From DATCSE01 sp036568605 (lineage in GTDB: Bacteria > Pseudomonadota > Gammaproteobacteria > Burkholderiales > Burkholderiaceae_C): a stretch of DNA of 6,184 nt. The notes beneath the pieces are model-generated. The model was not told the DNA's origin and ran no database searches. It saw only the letters and a program-made list of their open reading frames with translations. Each line of letters starts with the position of its first letter. The stretch's first letter is position 1. The DNA is taken from positions 1 to 6,184 of the forward strand of contig DATCSE010000460.1 in assembly GCA_036568605.1 (NCBI GenBank). Reading direction: 5' to 3'. This document shows positions 1 to 6,126 of the stretch, in pieces. Position numbers and translations under genes: made by a program.

Positions 1-276
1 GAGCCGTTACCGCAGCTCGCGATCCTGGCGCCGCTGCCGGTCACGCTAGGGGACGAGGACGAAAGTTATGCCGACGATCTGCCGGCCGGCGTCGTCTACC
101 TGCACTATCCCGAAGCGGACACGCAGGGCCTCGCGCGCACGGTAGCCCGCTGCGCCGGGCCGGCCAGCGTGGCCGGCCGGCTCGAGGTCGGCGCACGCGC
201 GGAAGCCGACGGGCGCGTCTCGTTCGTGCGCCTGAACGCCGACTCGGCGCGCTGCCTCGCCGCCGCTGCGCGCTGA
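1..276 (+). CDS. C-terminal part of an unrecognised protein (5' end outside window)
   Basis: Frame 1 is open from the first base to a TGA at 274-276, giving 91 residues with no internal Met, so the gene starts upstream of the window. Codon use is GC-rich like the neighbours, which supports real coding. The tail has a Cys at about residue 52, then a likely beta-hairpin around GRLEVGARAEADGRVSFVRL (residues 59-78), then a second Cys at about residue 84 near the end. This 'Cys, beta strand, DG-x-V turn, beta strand, Cys' layout loosely resembles the C-terminal domains of AgmX/PglI-like or TonB-like proteins. That comparison is an impression only and no function is assigned. The phosphatase gene follows on the same strand after 62 nt, so the two may be co-transcribed. 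Confidence 0.7.
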   Translation, partial: EPLPQLAILAPLPVTLGDEDESYADDLPAGVVYLHYPEADTQGLARTVARCAGPASVAGRLEVGARAEADGRVSFVRLNADSARCLAAAAR

Positions 277-322
277 CATCCCGAATCCCGTTCCCGTATC
301 GCCTTCACAAACTCGACATCCC

Positions 323-331
323 GGAGAGAGG
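323..331 (+). promoter_or_regulatory. Ribosome binding site of the alkaline phosphatase gene
   Basis: The purine run GGAGAGAGG lies 7 nt upstream of the ATG at 339, which is good Shine-Dalgarno spacing. It supports this start, and the encoded protein then begins directly with a signal peptide. The rest of the 62-nt gap (277-338) shows no clear sigma-70 promoter and no recognisable Pho box. Confidence 0.75.
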
Positions 332-338
332 ACTTCCC

Positions 339-419
339 ATGCCCGCCCGTTTCGCCCGGCGCCTCGCGACGCCGCTTGCCGTCGCAGCACTTGCCGTCGC
401 GCCCGCCGCAGCGCTCGCC
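339..419 (+). other. Signal peptide of the alkaline phosphatase
   Basis: It encodes residues 1-27: a positively charged n-region with four Arg in the first eight residues, a hydrophobic Ala/Leu/Val core, and a small-x-small cleavage site (A25-L26-A27). The RR pair lacks the S/T-RR-x-F-L-K context typical of Tat substrates such as PhoX and PhoD. Confidence 0.85.
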
Positions 420-2363
420 GCACCCAGCGTCAGCCGCCTGACCCCGCCTAGCGAGCTGTTCGCCTCGGGCAACCCGAACCCGCCGGTCATCGCGCGCTTC
501 CTGCCGGGCCAGCGCTTCGACCTGCAGGCCACCGTGAAGCTGGACCCGGGCACGACGCTGAAGGACTTCAAGTTCCTGGTCGACGGCGTCGAGACCCGCC
601 CGGCCCCGCAGACCACCAGCGTCGTCACGACCGGCCTGACCCTGCCCAAGGACTCGAACGCCGCGGTCGTCTCGCAGCGCGCGTACTCGACGCGCGCGCC
701 GGGCGTGCACCGCCTGACCGTGCAGGCCACGCAGAGCGACGGGCAGACGGTCAGCGCGACCGGCAACTTCGAGGTCGTCGACCTCGCGCACCTCGGCATG
801 CTGAAGGGCGCCGACGCGAAGCCGGCGAAGAACATCATCATCCTGCTCGGCGACGGCATGGGCGCGACCCACCGCACCGCGGCGCGCATCATCGGCCGCG
901 GCTATGCGCAGGGCAAGGCGCAGGGTCTGCTCGCGATGGACACGTTCGAGTCCACCGGGATGGTGATGACCTCGTCGCTGGACGGCATCGTGACCGACTC
1001 GTCGCCGGGCATGTCCAACTACGTGACCGGCAACAAGTCGGCGAACAACCAGGAAGGCGTGTGGCCCGACGACACCGCCGACGCATTCGACAACCCGCGC
1101 ATCGAGTACCTCTCCGAGTACCTGCACCGCACGCAGGGCAAGGCGCTGGGCATCGTGACCACCGCCGATGTGTTCGACGCGACGCCGGCCGCGATGGCCG
1201 TGCACACCGGCAACCGCGGCTACGGCACCGGCATCGTCGACCAGTTCCTCGACGACCGCAAGCTCACCGGCCTGACCGTGCTGATGGGCGGCGGGCGCAA
1301 GTGGTTCCTGCCGAACGGCGATGCGCTGAAGGCCGACGGCAGCCGCGAGGGCCAGGCTATGAACGGCTCGCAGCGCGACGCGCGCAGCGACTACGAGCTG
1401 CCGCCCGACGTCGTCGCCGGCTGGGACGCGGCACGCGGCGCGAAGGATCCGTCGCGCGACCTGATAGTCGACTTCGAGCGCGCCGGCTACGCCTACGCGC
1501 CGGACCGCAAGACGCTGATGGAGCGCAGCCGCGGCGCCGACAAGCTGCTGGGCCTGTTCGCGTACTCGAACATGAACGTCGCGTTCGACAAGATCGGCGC
1601 GCGCCGCGGCACGTCCACCGTCGTCGAGGACTACGGCTTCCCCGACCAGCCGATGCTCGACGAGATGACCGGCGCCGCGCTGGAGGTGCTCGCGAAGAAC
1701 AAGAACGGCTTCGTCGCGATGATCGAAGGCGCGTCGATCGACAAGCAGGCGCACCTGATGGACACCGACCGCTGGCTGCTCGAGGTGATCGAGTTCGACC
1801 GCGCGGTGCAGGTCGCGAAGGACTTCGCCGCGAAGCATCCGGACACCATCGTGATCGTCACCGCCGACCACGAGTGCTCGGGCGCGGCGATCATCGGCGC
1901 ATCGACGAAGACGCTGTCGGCGATGTACGACGCGACTGCGAAGGCCGGCACCGCGGCGCAGCGCGACCAGATGGTGGGCATCTACCAGGCGTCGAAGTTC
2001 CCGAAGTACAAGATCCTCGACGACGGCTACCCGGCCAGCACCGACGTCGACTACAAGATGCTGATCGGCTACGGCGCGAACGCCGACCGCTACGAGAGCT
2101 GGCTCGCAAACCTGACGCCGACGCGCGACACGCAGCAGCCGTTCGCGACGGTTGGCCCGCTGGCGAGCTACCCGGTCGACCCCACCGTGCGCAACAAGGA
2201 GACCGGCTTCCTCGTGACCGGCCAGGTGCCCGGCGACCAGGCCGTGCACACCGCGACCGACGTGCCGCTCTCGGCCCACGGCCGCGGCGCCGTGCTGTTC
2301 AGCGGCGTGATGGACAACACCGACGTGTTTTTCAAGCTCGCGCGGATCGTAGGCGTGCGCTGA
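339..2363 (+). CDS. Exported alkaline phosphatase (PhoA superfamily) with N-terminal beta-rich extension
   Basis: This 674-residue protein should hydrolyse phosphate monoesters in the periplasm or outside the cell. Residues 1-27 form a signal peptide (basic MPARFARR, hydrophobic core, ALA cleavage site at 25-27). It lacks a clear twin-arginine consensus, so Sec export is more likely. Residues about 30-148 are a beta-rich, possibly Ig-like extension absent from E. coli PhoA. The catalytic domain starts at NIIILLGDGMG (165-175). By motif alignment to E. coli PhoA: D172 (D51), nucleophile S221 in TDS (S102), D280/T282 (D153/T155), R293 (R166), E463, D468, K469 and H472 in the IEGASIDKQAH stretch (E322, D327, K328, H331), D510/H511 (D369/H370) and H637 (H412). 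All zinc, magnesium and phosphate ligands are therefore present, and D280/K469 match the bacterial PhoA pair. The H511-H637 gap is about 84 residues longer than in PhoA. The only cysteine is C513, so the two PhoA disulfides are absent. Family assignment is very secure; the physiological substrate is not known. Confidence 0.96.
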   Translation: MPARFARRLATPLAVAALAVAPAAALAAPSVSRLTPPSELFASGNPNPPVIARFLPGQRFDLQATVKLDPGTTLKDFKFLVDGVETRPAPQTTSVVTTGLTLPKDSNAAVVSQRAYSTRAPGVHRLTVQATQSDGQTVSATGNFEVVDLAHLGMLKGADAKPAKNIIILLGDGMGATHRTAARIIGRGYAQGKAQGLLAMDTFESTGMVMTSSLDGIVTDSSPGMSNYVTGNKSANNQEGVWPDDTADAFDNPRIEYLSEYLHRTQGKALGIVTTADVFDATPAAMAVHTGNRGYGTGIVDQFLDDRKLTGLTVLMGGGRKWFLPNGDALKADGSREGQAMNGSQRDARSDYELPPDVVAGWDAARGAKDPSRDLIVDFERAGYAYAPDRKTLMERSRGADKLLGLFAYSNMNVAFDKIGARRGTSTVVEDYGFPDQPMLDEMTGAALEVLAKNKNGFVAMIEGASIDKQAHLMDTDRWLLEVIEFDRAVQVAKDFAAKHPDTIVIVTADHECSGAAIIGASTKTLSAMYDATAKAGTAAQRDQMVGIYQASKFPKYKILDDGYPASTDVDYKMLIGYGANADRYESWLANLTPTRDTQQPFATVGPLASYPVDPTVRNKETGFLVTGQVPGDQAVHTATDVPLSAHGRGAVLFSGVMDNTDVFFKLARIVGVR

Positions 2364-2405
2364 AAGACCACCGTTCGCGCTGAAAAATCCCGTTCGCCCT
2401 GAGCC
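2357..2405. repeat. Imperfect 20-bp-period tandem repeat overlapping the phosphatase stop codon
   Basis: GCGCTGAAA occurs at 2357-2365 and again at 2377-2385. A degenerate copy, GCCCTGAGC, lies at 2397-2405. The starts are exactly 20 bp apart, and between them sit the related blocks CACCGTTC and TCCCGTTC. The phosphatase TGA (2361-2363) lies inside the first unit, and the third unit is the start of the REP-like hairpin. I read this as extra, decayed half-units of the same repeat family, but the short length leaves room for chance. Confidence 0.5.
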
Positions 2406-2464
2406 TGTCGAAGGGCCTGGTACACGCACCTCCACCAGGCTTCGACAAGCTCAGCCCGAACGGG
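2389..2464. repeat. REP-like inverted repeat between convergent genes
   Basis: Arms at 2389-2421 and 2434-2464 are imperfect inverted copies around a 12-nt loop (2422-2433). Both arms share, in the same orientation when complemented, CCCGTTCG, CTGAGC, TGTCGAAG and CCTGGT. They differ at two adjacent bases, one further base, and a 2-nt indel near the loop. Palindromes with the GTTCG..CTGAG..TGTCGAAG core are widely dispersed in many proteobacterial genomes, often between genes. Here it lies in the 114-bp gap between the convergent phosphatase and acyl-CoA ligase genes, where an RNA hairpin could end or protect both transcripts. There is no T-run on either side, so it is not a classical intrinsic terminator. 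Confidence 0.85.
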
Positions 2465-2477
2465 TTGGTCCGCGTGA

Positions 2478-4211
2478 TCAGCCGCCCGCCCAAACGACGG
2501 GCCGGTGCGCCGCGACCCAGCGCTCGTACATCGCGCCGTACGCCTCCTCGATCCGGTTGCGCTTGACCTTGAAGGTCGGCGTGATGAAGCCGTTGTCGAC
2601 GGTCCACGGCTGGTCGATCACGACCAGGCATTCGAGCTGCTCGTGCGGGTCCAGCCGCGCGTTGATCGCGTCCAGGTGCGCGGCCAGCGAGGCTTCCATC
2701 GCGAGGCGCCCGTTCGCGTCGCGCGAGCGCTCGGCGGCCTCGGCATTCAGCATCACGAGGCCCAGCGGCTGGCCCAGGTTCGCGCCGGTCACGATGCAGG
2801 CCTCGACCGCGCCGTTCATCACGAGCTGGTCCTCGATGGGCGCCGGCGCGACGTACTTGCCCTTGCTGGTCTTGAACAAGTCCTTCACGCGGCCGGTGAT
2901 GCGCAGGTTGCCTTCGGCGTCGAGCGCGCCCTTGTCGCCGGTGCGCAACCAGCCGTCGTCGGTGAACGCCTCGCGGGTCAGCGCCGGCTCCTTGTAGTAG
3001 CCCAGCATCAGCCCGCGGCTGCGGACCTGGATCTCGCCGCTGACCGGATCGAGTCGCGACTCGACGCCGTCGTACGGCCTGCCGACCGTGCCGGGCCGCT
3101 GGATCCCGCGCAGCGTGGCGTGCGAGACGCCGCAGTTCTCGGTCATGCCGTAAACCTCGACGATGGGCAGGCCCAGGTCCTCGTACCACTTCAGCAGGTC
3201 GCGCGGCATCGGCGCGGCGCCGCCGGCCGCGAATGTGCAGGCGTCCAGCCCCAGCGCGCCCAGCACCTTCTTGCGCACCAGGCCGCGCACGATCGGGATG
3301 CGCAGCAGTCGGCGCAGCTTCTCCGCCGGCATCTTGGCCTGCACGCCCTGCTGGAACTTGACCCACAGCCGCGGCACCGAGAAGAACAGCGTCGGCCGCG
3401 CGCGCCGCAGATCGGCGCCGAAGGTCTCCAGGCTTTCGGCGAAGAAGACGTGCAGCGGCACCGCGAGCATGCCGTGCTCGATCAGCGTGCGTTCGGCGAC
3501 ATGCGCGAGCGGCAGGTAGCTGAGCATGCGATAGCCCTGGGCATCGACGCCCGGCAGCCGCTTCAACGCGGTCTGCATGGACCACGCGAAGTTCGCGAAG
3601 CTGTGCATCACGCCCTTGGGCATGCCGGTCGTGCCCGAGGTGTACATGATGGTGGCGAGCTCGGCGCCGTCGCGCACCGGCTCGCCGGAGAGCGGCGCGG
3701 TCGCCGCGACGATCGCGTCCCAGCTCGGGTACGCGGTGCGCGGCGCGAGCGGCATCGCGATGCACGGCAGCGCGGCCGGCACGCCGGGCTGCATCGCCTC
3801 CCAGACATCCAGCTTGCCGACGAACAGCAGCCGGGCTTCGCTGTGCTCGAGGATCTGGCGTATCGTGCCGGCCGCGAGCGTCGGGTACAGCGGCACCGAG
3901 ACATGGCCGGCGAGCCAGATCGCGAAGTCGGCCATCAGCCAGTGCGCGCAGTTCTTCGAGAGCAGCGCGATCCGGCTGCCGGGCTCGAAGCCGAGGCTCT
4001 TCAAGTGCGCGGCCATGCGCCGGCTCTCGTCCATCACCTGGGCCCAGGTGTAGTCGCGCACCGCGCCGCCGCCGAGCGGCTGCGTCAGCACGACACGCTC
4101 CGGCGCTTGGCGCTCCCAGTGGTACAGGCGCTGCAGCGCGAGCGTCTCGGGCGGCACCGGCGCCGCCGCAGCGGGCAACGGGGAATCGAGGTTCGTGGAC
4201 GTGTTCGACAT
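2478..4211 (-). CDS. Long-chain fatty acid--CoA ligase, AMP-forming (FAA1-like)
   Basis: This 577-residue enzyme should activate fatty acids with ATP to acyl-AMP and then to acyl-CoA, feeding beta-oxidation or lipid synthesis. Adenylate-forming signatures appear in order: P-loop YTSGTTGMPKG (190-200), adenine-binding YGMTE (354-358), ribose-binding GWLRTGD (420-426), the hinge region GRVKDLFKTSKGKYVAP (440-456), and TPTFKVKRNRIEE (544-556), in which K548 or K550 is the probable catalytic lysine. The SVPRLWVKF stretch (278-286) and the 'LFKTSKGKYVAP-x-PIED' form are typical of FAA1-type long-chain synthetases rather than acetyl-CoA synthetases. It has no signal peptide or obvious membrane helix. 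The ATG at 4211 was chosen because GGAGGAG precedes it and the family similarity begins soon after. The frame stays open upstream to 4514, but that part is low-complexity and overlaps the divergent gene. At 577 residues it is slightly short for the class. No beta-oxidation partner is adjacent. Chain-length preference cannot be read. Confidence 0.93.
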   Translation of the reverse strand: MSNTSTNLDSPLPAAAAPVPPETLALQRLYHWERQAPERVVLTQPLGGGAVRDYTWAQVMDESRRMAAHLKSLGFEPGSRIALLSKNCAHWLMADFAIWLAGHVSVPLYPTLAAGTIRQILEHSEARLLFVGKLDVWEAMQPGVPAALPCIAMPLAPRTAYPSWDAIVAATAPLSGEPVRDGAELATIMYTSGTTGMPKGVMHSFANFAWSMQTALKRLPGVDAQGYRMLSYLPLAHVAERTLIEHGMLAVPLHVFFAESLETFGADLRRARPTLFFSVPRLWVKFQQGVQAKMPAEKLRRLLRIPIVRGLVRKKVLGALGLDACTFAAGGAAPMPRDLLKWYEDLGLPIVEVYGMTENCGVSHATLRGIQRPGTVGRPYDGVESRLDPVSGEIQVRSRGLMLGYYKEPALTREAFTDDGWLRTGDKGALDAEGNLRITGRVKDLFKTSKGKYVAPAPIEDQLVMNGAVEACIVTGANLGQPLGLVMLNAEAAERSRDANGRLAMEASLAAHLDAINARLDPHEQLECLVVIDQPWTVDNGFITPTFKVKRNRIEEAYGAMYERWVAAHRPVVWAGG

Positions 4212-4216
4212 GGACT

Positions 4217-4223
4217 CTCCTCC
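4217..4223 (-). promoter_or_regulatory. Ribosome binding site of the acyl-CoA ligase gene
   Basis: On the minus strand GGAGGAG is followed by 5 nt (AGTCC) and the ATG at 4211-4209. This strong Shine-Dalgarno match fixes the start and argues against the 101-residue upstream extension of the same frame. Confidence 0.8.
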
Positions 4224-4244
4224 GACACGTTCGTCGTTCCGACA

Positions 4245-4258
4245 GCCGCCGCGGCGGC
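4245..4258. repeat. Perfect 14-bp GC palindrome in the acyl-CoA ligase leader
   Basis: GCCGCCGCGGCGGC is its own reverse complement. It sits 34-47 nt upstream of the ligase start, in the divergent intergenic region. It could be an operator half-site pair or a small hairpin, but a short palindrome of only G and C may arise by chance at this GC content. Confidence 0.4.
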
Positions 4259-4285
4259 CGCACCCTTGGCCCCGGGCGCGGCCCG

Positions 4286-4314
4286 ACGGTAGGCCATCGC
4301 GGCAGCGCCGCCAA
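4286..4314 (-). promoter_or_regulatory. Weak candidate sigma-70 promoter for the acyl-CoA ligase gene
   Basis: On the minus strand TTGGCG (4314-4309, -35-like), a 17-nt spacer and TACCGT (4291-4286, -10-like) lie about 75 nt upstream of the ATG. Spacing is ideal, but both hexamers are only partial matches. The 172-bp divergent region 4212-4383 must also carry the promoter of the rightward CPBP gene, for which I found no better candidate. Confidence 0.2.
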
Positions 4315-4383
4315 GCGCGGGAAACTACGTGCATCCGGGAAGCCGCTGCGCCCCCGTGCGCGGCTGCGGCGAGAATGCCGCCA

Positions 4384-5256
4384 ATGACCTCACTGTTCGC
4401 GCGCTTGCCGCTGCTGCGCCTGCCGGTGGCGCTGGCTTTCCTGATCCCGGTCTTCGTGCTGGAAACGCAGACGCCGCGCTGGATGCGGCCATTCGTCGGC
4501 CGGCCCGCCGACATCGTGCTGGGTGCGCTGGTCGCGTGCCTGCTGGGCTGGGCCGTCTACCGGCTGTACGTGCGGCTGATCGAACGGCGGCCTGGCGTCG
4601 AGTTCGGCCGGCAGGGCGCGGTGCGCGAGTTCGGCAGCGGGCTGGTACTCGGCGCCGCGCTGTTCAGCGCGGTGATCGGCGTGCTGGGCGCTTTCGGCTT
4701 CTACCGCGTGACCGGCTGGCGCGGCCCGCAGGTGCTGATCGCGCCGCTGGCGATCTCGGTCGGCGCCGCGGTGATCGAGGAGCTGCTGTTCCGCGGCGTG
4801 ATCTTCCGCATCGTCGAAGCGACGCTGGGCACCTGGATCGCGCTGGCGATCTCGGCGCTGCTGTTCGGCGCCGCGCACCTGGGCAACGAAAACGCGAGCT
4901 GGCTGGCCGCCGCGGCGATCGCGCTGGAGGCCGGCGTGATGCTGGGCGCCGCGTACGTGCTGACGCGGCGCCTGTGGCTGCCGATCGGCATCCACGCCGC
5001 GTGGAACTTCACGCAGGGCGGCATCTTCAGCGTCGCGGTCTCGGGCGGCAAGACCACCGGGCTGCTCGACGCGACCTTGACCGGCCCCGAGTGGCTGACC
5101 GGTGGTGCGTTCGGCGCCGAGGCGTCGCTCGTCGCGATGGTGCTGTGCACCGCGCTGGGCGTCTGGCTGCTGGTGCTGGCGGCACGGCGCGGCCGCTTCA
5201 TCGTGCCGTTCTGGGCGCGGCGTTCCGTGCCGGCGCAGACCGCCACGGCCGGCTGA
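4384..5256 (+). CDS. CPBP family intramembrane metalloprotease (Abi/CAAX-like)
   Basis: This is a 290-residue polytopic membrane protein of the CPBP family (CAAX proteases and bacteriocin-processing enzymes, related to Rce1). The three family motifs are intact: EELLFRG (E132, E133, R137; EExxxR), FGAAH (F161, H165; FxxxH) and HAAWN (H204, N208; HxxxN). The conserved Glu and His residues lie within membrane helices and bind or activate the catalytic metal in this family. Hydrophobic segments are seen near residues 9-26, 42-63, 84-106, 115-131, 150-164, 172-195 and 246-266, and the C-terminal tail is basic (ARRGR...WARR). I chose the ATG at 4384 because GGCGAG lies 10 nt upstream. The in-frame ATG at 4375 is also possible, and the frame stays open back to 4195 but would overlap the ligase. 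Known bacterial members act in bacteriocin self-immunity, peptide processing or unknown roles. No bacteriocin, lantibiotic or prenylation gene is nearby, so the substrate is unknown. Confidence 0.92.
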   Translation: MTSLFARLPLLRLPVALAFLIPVFVLETQTPRWMRPFVGRPADIVLGALVACLLGWAVYRLYVRLIERRPGVEFGRQGAVREFGSGLVLGAALFSAVIGVLGAFGFYRVTGWRGPQVLIAPLAISVGAAVIEELLFRGVIFRIVEATLGTWIALAISALLFGAAHLGNENASWLAAAAIALEAGVMLGAAYVLTRRLWLPIGIHAAWNFTQGGIFSVAVSGGKTTGLLDATLTGPEWLTGGAFGAEASLVAMVLCTALGVWLLVLAARRGRFIVPFWARRSVPAQTATAG

Positions 5257-5259
5257 TCG

Positions 5260-6126
5260 TCACAGCGTCTCGCCGCGCGCGACCGCCGCTTCGATCTGCT
5301 CCTTGACGCGGCGGGCGCCGCGCAGCACCAGCGTGGCATCGAGATCGGCCTGCGGCGCGACGCGCTGCGCCACCGCCTCCAGCATGTCGGGGTTCGTCAT
5401 CAACGCATGCGCGAGCGCCGACAGCGCGCAGATCGAGCGCCGCGGCAGCTGCATCGGCAGCTCCAGCGTCGCGTTGACGATCACGTGGTAGCGCACGCTC
5501 GCGACCGCATGCGGCGCGAGCCCCCAGCTCTCGCACATCGCGGCACCGAGCGCGTCGTGGCTGACGCCGAACTCGGCATGCTCGAGCAGCAGCAGCTCCT
5601 CGTCGTCGGCCGCCTGCTTCATCAACTTCGAGTAGCGCTCGCGGGCATGGCGAAACAGCACCGCCTTGCCGCACTCCTCGAACAGCCCGGCCGAATGCGC
5701 GGCCCACGGGTCGACCGCGATGGCCTGGCCGATGCGCCCCATCAGCAGCCCGCGCACGCTGGCGCGCTGCCACAGCGGCGTCAGCTCGGGGCCGGTCGGG
5801 AACAGCGCCTGCAGCCCCATCTCGAACGTGATGCCGGTGACCTCGCGCGTGCCCAGGTAGGTGATCGCCTGCTGCACGCTCTGCACCCGCGTGCGCAGCC
5901 CGTACAGCGACGAGTTGACCGCCTTCAGCACCGCGGCGGCCAGCGCCATGTCGGACGAGATCAGCGTGCTGACCTGCTGCAGGTTCACCTCTTCGTTCGC
6001 GAGCAGCACCGAGAGCTGGACCAGCGACTCCGGCTGCGCCGGGATGTCGATCTTCAACGAGCGTAGGGCGGGGTCGACGGGCATGGCGAACGCATTCTGC
6101 GCGAGCGGCGCGGCTTGTGCGTGCAT
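5260..6126 (-). CDS. HDOD domain protein (regulatory, degenerate HD fold)
   Basis: With the ATG at 6126 the protein has 288 residues, is soluble and has no signal peptide. An HDOD domain spans about residues 18-220: the N-terminal helix with IPAQPESL, then SSDMALAAAVLKAVNSSLYG (57-76), then VQSVQQAITYLGTREV (81-96). In the region where HD phosphohydrolases have H-D-x-G-K, this protein has LFEECGKAVLF (148-158), so the metal-binding HD pair is replaced by E-E. The C-terminal part shows E-H-x-x-F-G-x-S-H (182-190) and W-G-L followed by RYH. HDOD proteins are regulatory or scaffolding proteins in signalling, often linked to c-di-GMP or two-component systems, with no proven catalysis; the partner here is unknown. 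Start choice is uncertain: ATGs lie at 6183, 6126 and 6084 and none has a visible Shine-Dalgarno sequence. The segment before 6126 has poorer codon bias and an unusual Cys cluster, so it looks non-coding. The gene ends 3 bp from the convergent CPBP gene. Confidence 0.87.
   Translation of the reverse strand: MHAQAAPLAQNAFAMPVDPALRSLKIDIPAQPESLVQLSVLLANEEVNLQQVSTLISSDMALAAAVLKAVNSSLYGLRTRVQSVQQAITYLGTREVTGITFEMGLQALFPTGPELTPLWQRASVRGLLMGRIGQAIAVDPWAAHSAGLFEECGKAVLFRHARERYSKLMKQAADDEELLLLEHAEFGVSHDALGAAMCESWGLAPHAVASVRYHVIVNATLELPMQLPRRSICALSALAHALMTNPDMLEAVAQRVAPQADLDATLVLRGARRVKEQIEAAVARGETL

Noticed and set aside
277..338. A Pho box upstream of the alkaline phosphatase
   Set aside because: No CTGTCAT-like direct repeats with the right spacing are visible in the 62-nt gap. 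Phosphate control, if any, would act further upstream.
105..2435. A 776-residue open frame on the minus strand opposite the alkaline phosphatase
   Set aside because: It is antisense to a gene with complete catalytic motifs, is dominated by Arg/Ala/Val/His low-complexity text, and has no recognisable domain. Long antisense frames are expected in GC-rich genes because stop codons are rare.
2389..2464. A classical rho-independent terminator or an IS terminal repeat
   Set aside because: The stem lacks a T-run on either strand and there is no transposase gene or target-site duplication. A dispersed REP-like element explains it better.
2332..4314. Long minus-strand and plus-strand frames (2332-4314 and 2505-4292) overlapping the acyl-CoA ligase
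   Set aside because: Both are shadows of the ligase in other frames, rich in Arg/Ala/Pro, without domains. The first runs through the REP-like repeat at its end.
4195..4383. A 63-residue N-terminal extension of the CPBP protease
   Set aside because: It would overlap the ligase start, is Pro/Arg-rich and non-hydrophobic, and crosses the region that must hold both promoters. Family proteins start close to the first membrane helix.
4212..4514. A 101-residue N-terminal extension of the acyl-CoA ligase
   Set aside because: It overlaps the divergent CPBP gene, has atypical composition, and the strong GGAGGAG site at 4217-4223 marks the start at 4211.
4384..5256. Abortive-infection or bacteriocin-immunity system around the CPBP gene
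   Set aside because: The CPBP motifs alone do not imply defence, and neither neighbour encodes a bacteriocin, toxin or phage-defence protein.
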